The notes beneath the pieces are model-generated. The model did no database searches, was not told the origin of the DNA, and saw only the letters and a program-made list of their open reading frames with translations. Both the position numbers and the translations under genes were made by a program. Shown here in pieces: positions 8,564 through 11,929 of a stretch of 11,929 nt of DNA (positions are counted from its first letter, which is position 1; every line of letters begins with the position of its first letter). The DNA comes from Treponema sp. UBA4319 (lineage in GTDB: Bacteria; Spirochaetota; Spirochaetia; Treponematales; Treponemataceae): NCBI GenBank assembly GCA_002393865.1, contig DGUD01000160.1, positions 16,911 to 28,839 on the forward strand. Direction: 5' to 3'.

Positions 8564-8869
8564 TCACGCGTACAAAAGCTTGTCAAGCAGAGCGTTGAAA
8601 GCCACTGCATCCTTCTTGCTGTCCGCAAGGGTCTGGACATAGCTCTCAAAAGCCTGTGCATGGGATGCAGCGATACGCTCCCGCGCGGCGTTCTCCTCCG
8701 CCTCGATTCCGGCGGCAAGGGATGTATAGCGGGACTTGAACTGAGACTCTGCCTGCGCACGTGCGTCCGCAAGCTTGGCGTCTGCCTCTTTCTGTGCGGA
8801 GAGAATCATCTGAGCGGCCTCGCGCTCGACTTCCAGAAGATGCGCAATCACATCTGCATCGTCAGCCAT
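8564..8869 (-). CDS. V-type ATPase peripheral stalk subunit G/H
   Basis: This 101-residue protein is dominated by Ala, Glu, Lys, Arg and Gln with heptad spacing (EREAAQMILSAQKEADAKL, then ARAQAESQF), predicting one long coiled coil over about 8-75 and a short helical tail. In bacterial V/A-ATPases a protein of this kind is encoded first in the operon and pairs with E as the stalk that resists torque. The ATG at 8869 has an ideal AAGGAGG 7 nt upstream; the open frame reaching 8899 lacks such a site. The stop overlaps the ribosome-binding sequence of C. Low-complexity helices make sequence assignment weak, so first position in the operon is the main support. Confidence 0.85.
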   Translation of the reverse strand: MADDADVIAHLLEVEREAAQMILSAQKEADAKLADARAQAESQFKSRYTSLAAGIEAEENAARERIAASHAQAFESYVQTLADSKKDAVAFNALLDKLLYA

Positions 8870-8924
8870 AGTTTTTCCTCCTTGTATGCCCAAGGCCACC
8901 GGCAGGCAGCCAAAAGCAGCCCCG

Positions 8925-9392
8925 TCAGCTCAGGACAGAAGTCTCATATTCACAAAGCAGATTATATACGTCCGCCGCAGACTTTTTTTCTGGCAATTCT
9001 TCTATAAAGCGGGGCTGCTGCAAGACGGAGGCAAGTCCCTTAAGGACTTTCAGGTGCTGCGCGTTATCGCCCGCGTTGCCCACCAGCATAAAGACATAAT
9101 GGACTGGCGCACCGTCAAGAGAACCGTAATCGATGCCGCTCCGGCTGATACCGATCGCCCCCACGACGCCCTGCACAGTATCAATGCAGCAGTGGGGAAC
9201 CGCGACGGAATGCATGATGCCGGTAGACATCTTAGACTCCCGGTCGCGGAGCGCGGCCAGCGCCTCCGAGCGGTCTATATCTGGCTGCACCGCGACAACA
9301 GCCTCCAGCATCTCTTCAAAAAGCTCTTCCTTGTCGGTACTCTGAAGCTGCAAAATGACACTTTTTGGTGAGAAAACCTGCTGCAAAACCAC
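8925..9392 (-). CDS. Stand-alone PTS EIIA domain, fructose/mannitol/Ntr family
   Basis: This 155-residue protein is a single EIIA type-2 domain with no EIIB, EIIC or DNA-binding part. Family members accept phosphate from HPr or NPr on a histidine and either pass it to a sugar transporter or act as regulators (PtsN-like). The active-site histidine is His67 in STGIMHSVAVPHCC. The region fits the PTS EIIA type-2 histidine signature except that Met60 replaces the usual Gly/Ala. Nearby Arg49 and Arg51 fall in the ALRDRESKM segment common to this family. The start is GTG at 9392, set by AGGAGG at 7 nt spacing. It sits 76 nt after secG and 55 nt before the ATPase H gene, apparently co-transcribed. 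No sugar permease is visible, so a regulatory role is more likely than transport, but the target is unknown. Confidence 0.9.
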   Translation of the reverse strand: MVLQQVFSPKSVILQLQSTDKEELFEEMLEAVVAVQPDIDRSEALAALRDRESKMSTGIMHSVAVPHCCIDTVQGVVGAIGISRSGIDYGSLDGAPVHYVFMLVGNAGDNAQHLKVLKGLASVLQQPRFIEELPEKKSAADVYNLLCEYETSVLS

Positions 9393-9423
9393 TGCCGGAC
9401 CTCCTGTCGCCCCGTGCGGATGC

Positions 9424-9447
9424 CTCCGCCTGCGAGCGCAGACGGAA
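9424..9447 (-). promoter_or_regulatory. Intercistronic hairpin between secG and EIIA
   Basis: In the transcript a stem of about 10 bp with two G-U pairs (TCCGTCTGC and GCAGGCGGA plus one outer pair) closes a GCTC tetraloop. No T-run follows, so it is a poor intrinsic terminator. It could be an RNA processing or stability element, or could soften expression from secG into the EIIA-ATPase genes. The EIIA ribosome-binding site begins about 20 nt downstream. Confidence 0.45.
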
Positions 9448-9468
9448 TCCCATCATCTCCGGAAAGGG

Positions 9469-9795
9469 CTATTCGTCAAGCCATGAACCGGCAGCAGACT
9501 GGGAAGGCTCGCCGGCAGCGCTGTTCATCTCGGCGGCAGCCTTGTTCAGGTCGCCACTGTCAGATTTGCCTTTGTTCAGGAGCAGAATCCCGAACGCGGA
9601 CAGGAAAAACAGGACGGTAAGCACTGCTGTCGTTTTCGTCACAACCGTGGCGGAATGCGCGCCGAACGCTGCGGTCTGACCGCCAAAGACGCCGCCCATG
9701 CCGTTGCCGTCCTCATGCTGGATAAGCACCAGCAGCACCAGCAGCACACAGATGATTACAAACGCAACAAGTAATATTGTCCTAACAATACCCAT
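9469..9795 (-). CDS. secG: Preprotein translocase subunit SecG
   Basis: This 108-residue membrane protein is the SecG component of SecYEG, which assists SecA-driven export. TM1 is about 4-26 and ends in the hallmark VLLVLIQHEDGNGMGG. The cytoplasmic loop GGQTAAFGAHSATVVTKTT is the family's conserved FG region, and TM2 is about 54-74. A roughly 34-residue polar tail (DSGDLNKAAAEM, then SWLDE) is longer than in minimal SecG proteins. The ATG at 9795 has GGAG 8 nt upstream and lies about 23 nt after the predicted transcription start, so it is probably the first gene of the long operon. In many Firmicutes secG is followed by rnr and smpB; here an EIIA and the V-ATPase follow instead. Confidence 0.95.
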   Translation of the reverse strand: MGIVRTILLVAFVIICVLLVLLVLIQHEDGNGMGGVFGGQTAAFGAHSATVVTKTTAVLTVLFFLSAFGILLLNKGKSDSGDLNKAAAEMNSAAGEPSQSAAGSWLDE

Positions 9796-9824
9796 TTTTT
9801 TTACTCCAGGGAAAAATTTATTCT

Positions 9825-9853
9825 ATTTTATCGCAACACGGTACTTTAGTCAA
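9825..9853 (-). promoter_or_regulatory. sigma70-type promoter for the secG-EIIA-ATPase operon
   Basis: Read on the minus strand, TTGACT (9848-9853) and TAAAAT (9825-9830) are separated by exactly 17 nt. Each matches the consensus at five of six positions. The predicted start near 9818 gives a leader of about 23 nt before secG. It is the only strong promoter found upstream of the ATPase genes. Confidence 0.85.
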
Positions 9854-9860
9854 TTATTGC

Positions 9861-9890
9861 AAAAGACGCCGCCCCGCAGCGAGGAACGGC
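9861..9890 (-). terminator. Rho-independent terminator after the chemoreceptor gene
   Basis: The transcript forms GCCGTTCC paired with GGGGCGGC (8 bp including two G-U pairs) around a 7-nt loop, followed by GTCTTTT. It begins 14 nt after the receptor stop and its tail ends 7 nt before the secG -35 box, separating the two transcription units. Confidence 0.7.
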
Positions 9891-9904
9891 AGCTTTGCGC
9901 CCCA

Positions 9905-11791
9905 TCATGACAGCTTGAACGTTCCGATTTCATGGCTCAGTGCCGTGATGACAGCCTGATTCTTCTCGGAGGAATCTGCCAGAGCCTTCATGGAATCCGT
10001 GATTCCCGCCACGCTGCCCTTCATATCCTGCATATTGGAGCTGATACGGCGGGTCACCTCAGCAAGCAGCCCCATCTCCTTGACCACCTGATCGGCGCCG
10101 GACAGCATCTCGTCGGAGGTCGCCCGAACCGTGCCCGTGGAATCGTTGATGCGGCGCATCGCGTGCAGCACCTGCTTGTTCCCGGAGCTCTGCTCCTCCA
10201 TGGCGTTCTTGACCACCGTCTCCTGCGTGCGCACGGTCTGCGCAAGGTCGTAGATGACCTCGAATTTCTGCTGGACCTCGGCGATACTGCCGGTCACCTG
10301 CCCGATTGCGCCGGAAAGGGTCTTCAGGCTGGTATTTATCATCTTGCCCTGCTTGTTCGACTGCTCCGCAAGCTTGCGGATCTCATCCGCAACGACCGCA
10401 AAACCTTTGCCGGCCTCGCCCGCGTGGGCGGACTCGATGGCAGCGTTCATGGCCAGCAGGTTCGTCTGGCTCGCGATGGTCTGGATGATGGTGCTGGCCT
10501 CCAGCAGGCCGGAAGACTGCTTGAGAATCTCGTTCGATATATCGACAGCATGCTTGACGCTGTTGCGCCCCTCGTCCGAGGCCTGACCGAGCTGGTTCAC
10601 AGCGACATTGTTCTTCTCCAGAATCTGCGTCACAGAGCTGATGTTCGCGACCATCTCGTCAACCGCCGCCGAAGACTCGTTCACCGCGGAGGACTGCGCC
10701 TCGATATTCGTGTTCAGGTCGCGGATGCGGGCCACAATCTGGTTCACCGAGGCATTGGTCTCCTCGACGCCTGCAGACTGGGTATCCATCTCGGACTGGA
10801 CGGCGCCGATATTCTTGTTTATCTGCGTGATGTTCGCGTTCACCGTCACAAGGTTCTCCGCAAGCATCGTCGCCGCGGACAAAGATGCCTCAGAGGAGCG
10901 CATCATGTTCTTGAGCAGCCCCCTCGTCGTGTAGCGGAAGGCGTTGATGTTGTTCACCAGCTCGCCAATCTCGCAGCGGCAGGTGACGGGCAGCGGCTCA
11001 AGGTTGTAGTTGCGCTGTGACAGCTCCTCGGTGTGGCGCTGCACGGCGACGATGCCCGCGCCTATCTCTCGCACCGTAAAGTACAGGTTCGTGCAGGCGA
11101 TAAGCGAGAATACGACGGAAATCGGCGCCAGCTTGCCCAGCAGCAGACTCCGGGTTCCCTGCAGCAGGTTCGCCGGCACGGAGACGACGCTCGCCATGAT
11201 GCACGCGAGCCCCGCCACGCAGAAGAAGGTGACCGTGATGACGCGCCTGGAAAAGCTCATCAGCTCGACCTCCTTGTAATGGGGGAGCCACGAGAGGCTG
11301 TGCTCAAGCTCCGCGAGAATCCGGATAAAGCCGAATACCGAGAAGAGGAAATTCACCCCATAGAGCAGCGTGAGCCATGTATATATAGAAGTCTTCTCGC
11401 CGTACGCGGCAAGAACCATTCCCTTCTGCCCCAGACGCATGACGACGAGCACCGGCATGATGGTGTACAGGATGATGACGAGGGCGATGCAGCCCATGTA
11501 CCACAGTTTTACGAAGGCGTTCGTGCTCCGGACAGAGTCCGGGCTGTCGTCGTACTGCGAGACTTTCGCGGTATAGATTTTTATCAGGAGGAGCGGCGCC
11601 CCCAGATGGAAGACAAGGAAATAGACATCCATCACGCCATCAAAGGCGATGGCAAGATATTCCTTTACCGTCGCAGCCCCGATAAAGAGCGCGACCGGCC
11701 CGAACACCAGCGTCGGGAACACATAACAGAAAAACAGATACGCAATGACAGCAGTGGGGAGCTTTGCCTGTGACTGAGTATTTTGCTCCAT
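9905..11791 (-). CDS. Methyl-accepting chemotaxis protein with six-TM input region
   Basis: This 628-residue receptor lacks the usual large periplasmic sensor between two helices. Instead, six hydrophobic segments occupy about 11-39, 46-73, 93-118, 137-159, 182-205 and 217-240, suggesting a membrane-embedded input module. A HAMP-like stretch follows (about 240-290, with EIGELVNNINAF). The long signalling coiled coil runs to the C-terminus. The conserved hairpin tip is IASQTNLLAMNAAIESAHAG, continuing into EAGKGFAVVADEIRKLAEQS (439-478), the site that binds CheA and CheW. Glu/Gln pairs such as VEETNAS and MEEQSSG are candidate methylation sites. There is no C-terminal CheR-docking pentapeptide. 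The ATG at 11791 has GGAGG 8 nt upstream. It has its own promoter and terminator; the signal sensed cannot be read from the sequence. Confidence 0.95.
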   Translation of the reverse strand: MEQNTQSQAKLPTAVIAYLFFCYVFPTLVFGPVALFIGAATVKEYLAIAFDGVMDVYFLVFHLGAPLLLIKIYTAKVSQYDDSPDSVRSTNAFVKLWYMGCIALVIILYTIMPVLVVMRLGQKGMVLAAYGEKTSIYTWLTLLYGVNFLFSVFGFIRILAELEHSLSWLPHYKEVELMSFSRRVITVTFFCVAGLACIMASVVSVPANLLQGTRSLLLGKLAPISVVFSLIACTNLYFTVREIGAGIVAVQRHTEELSQRNYNLEPLPVTCRCEIGELVNNINAFRYTTRGLLKNMMRSSEASLSAATMLAENLVTVNANITQINKNIGAVQSEMDTQSAGVEETNASVNQIVARIRDLNTNIEAQSSAVNESSAAVDEMVANISSVTQILEKNNVAVNQLGQASDEGRNSVKHAVDISNEILKQSSGLLEASTIIQTIASQTNLLAMNAAIESAHAGEAGKGFAVVADEIRKLAEQSNKQGKMINTSLKTLSGAIGQVTGSIAEVQQKFEVIYDLAQTVRTQETVVKNAMEEQSSGNKQVLHAMRRINDSTGTVRATSDEMLSGADQVVKEMGLLAEVTRRISSNMQDMKGSVAGITDSMKALADSSEKNQAVITALSHEIGTFKLS

Positions 11792-11806
11792 AAAAAAGAC
11801 CTCCGC

Positions 11807-11829
11807 GGCGCAGTCCCCCGGACTCCGCC
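11807..11829 (-). promoter_or_regulatory. Leader hairpin before the chemoreceptor gene
   Basis: The transcript forms GGCG/CGCC and AGTCC/GGACT stems (9 bp) interrupted by one G/G mismatch and closed by a GGG loop. It ends just upstream of the GGAGG ribosome-binding site, so it could affect initiation or 5' end stability. The gap to the following T-run is too long for a good terminator. Confidence 0.5.
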
Positions 11830-11864
11830 ATATAGCAATAGAACCTGCAAGGCAGACTACATCC

Positions 11865-11893
11865 AGTATAGCACAGAAACAGAAAAATTGCTA
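11865..11893 (-). promoter_or_regulatory. Candidate extended -10 promoter for the chemoreceptor gene
   Basis: On the minus strand, TGC-TATACT (11865-11873) is an extended -10 element with five of six bases of TATAAT. A weak -35 (TAGCAA, 11888-11893, three of six matches) lies 17 nt upstream. The predicted leader is about 65 nt. An alternative sigma factor, such as a flagellar one, cannot be excluded. Confidence 0.55.
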
Positions 11894-11929
11894 GGGGCAA
11901 GAGCAAGCGCCCAGGGCTTCAGCATGAGA

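Noticed and set aside
7679..9007. A 442-codon plus-strand frame opposite C, H and the end of EIIA.
   Set aside because: It runs across three real genes and their gaps on the other strand and shows no domain or start-site support.
11894..11929. A GCCC/GGGC-containing inverted repeat at the right edge as a terminator of an upstream gene.
   Set aside because: The stem is imperfect and no T-run immediately follows; the upstream gene is outside the window, so it cannot be judged.

Overview
All genes in this window lie on the minus strand, so transcription runs from high to low coordinates. The core is a complete bacterial V/A-type (vacuolar-type) ATPase operon at positions 344-8869. In transcription order its subunits are H (peripheral stalk), C, I (a), K (c, membrane rotor), F, E, A (catalytic), B and D. 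Upstream in the same apparent transcription unit are secG (Sec translocase) and a stand-alone fructose/nitrogen-type PTS EIIA domain. Downstream, a universal stress protein runs off the left edge and overlaps the D gene by 4 nt. A chemotaxis receptor with its own promoter and terminator lies upstream of secG at the right end.

Organism: the window is moderately GC-rich (high 50s percent by eye) with strong GGAGG-type Shine-Dalgarno sites, sigma70-like promoters, a V-type ATPase and a chemoreceptor. This fits an anaerobic Firmicute, most plausibly in the Negativicutes (Selenomonas/Mitsuokella-like). That is an inference from gene content; nothing in the sequence proves the taxon.

Layout, in transcription order: a chemoreceptor promoter and a leader hairpin (about 11807-11893); a six-TM methyl-accepting chemotaxis protein (9905-11791); a terminator-like hairpin (9861-9890) abutting a near-consensus promoter (9825-9853); secG (9469-9795); a hairpin; the EIIA domain (8925-9392); the nine ATPase genes; and the partial usp gene. 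E/A, A/B and D/usp share ATGA overlaps (stop and start in 4 nt), C and I overlap by 8 nt, and the other ATPase gaps are short. No terminator is visible between secG and usp. The largest gaps inside the unit are 90 nt (I-K, holding a hairpin), 76 nt (secG-EIIA, holding a hairpin) and 55 nt (EIIA-H).

Together the genes encode a rotary ion pump or synthase. A3B3 is the catalytic head, D and F form the central shaft, C couples the shaft to the K ring, I supplies the ion half-channels, and E and H form the peripheral stalks. SecG assists membrane protein export. The EIIA and Usp proteins are small signal or energy-state proteins bracketing the pump genes, and a regulatory link is a hypothesis only. 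I see no CRISPR array, insertion sequence, tRNA or rRNA, and no gene-free stretch over 300 nt. Most of the window is a well-known system; the less ordinary points are the EIIA and Usp partners, the gene order, the signal-peptide-bearing c subunit and several intercistronic hairpins.
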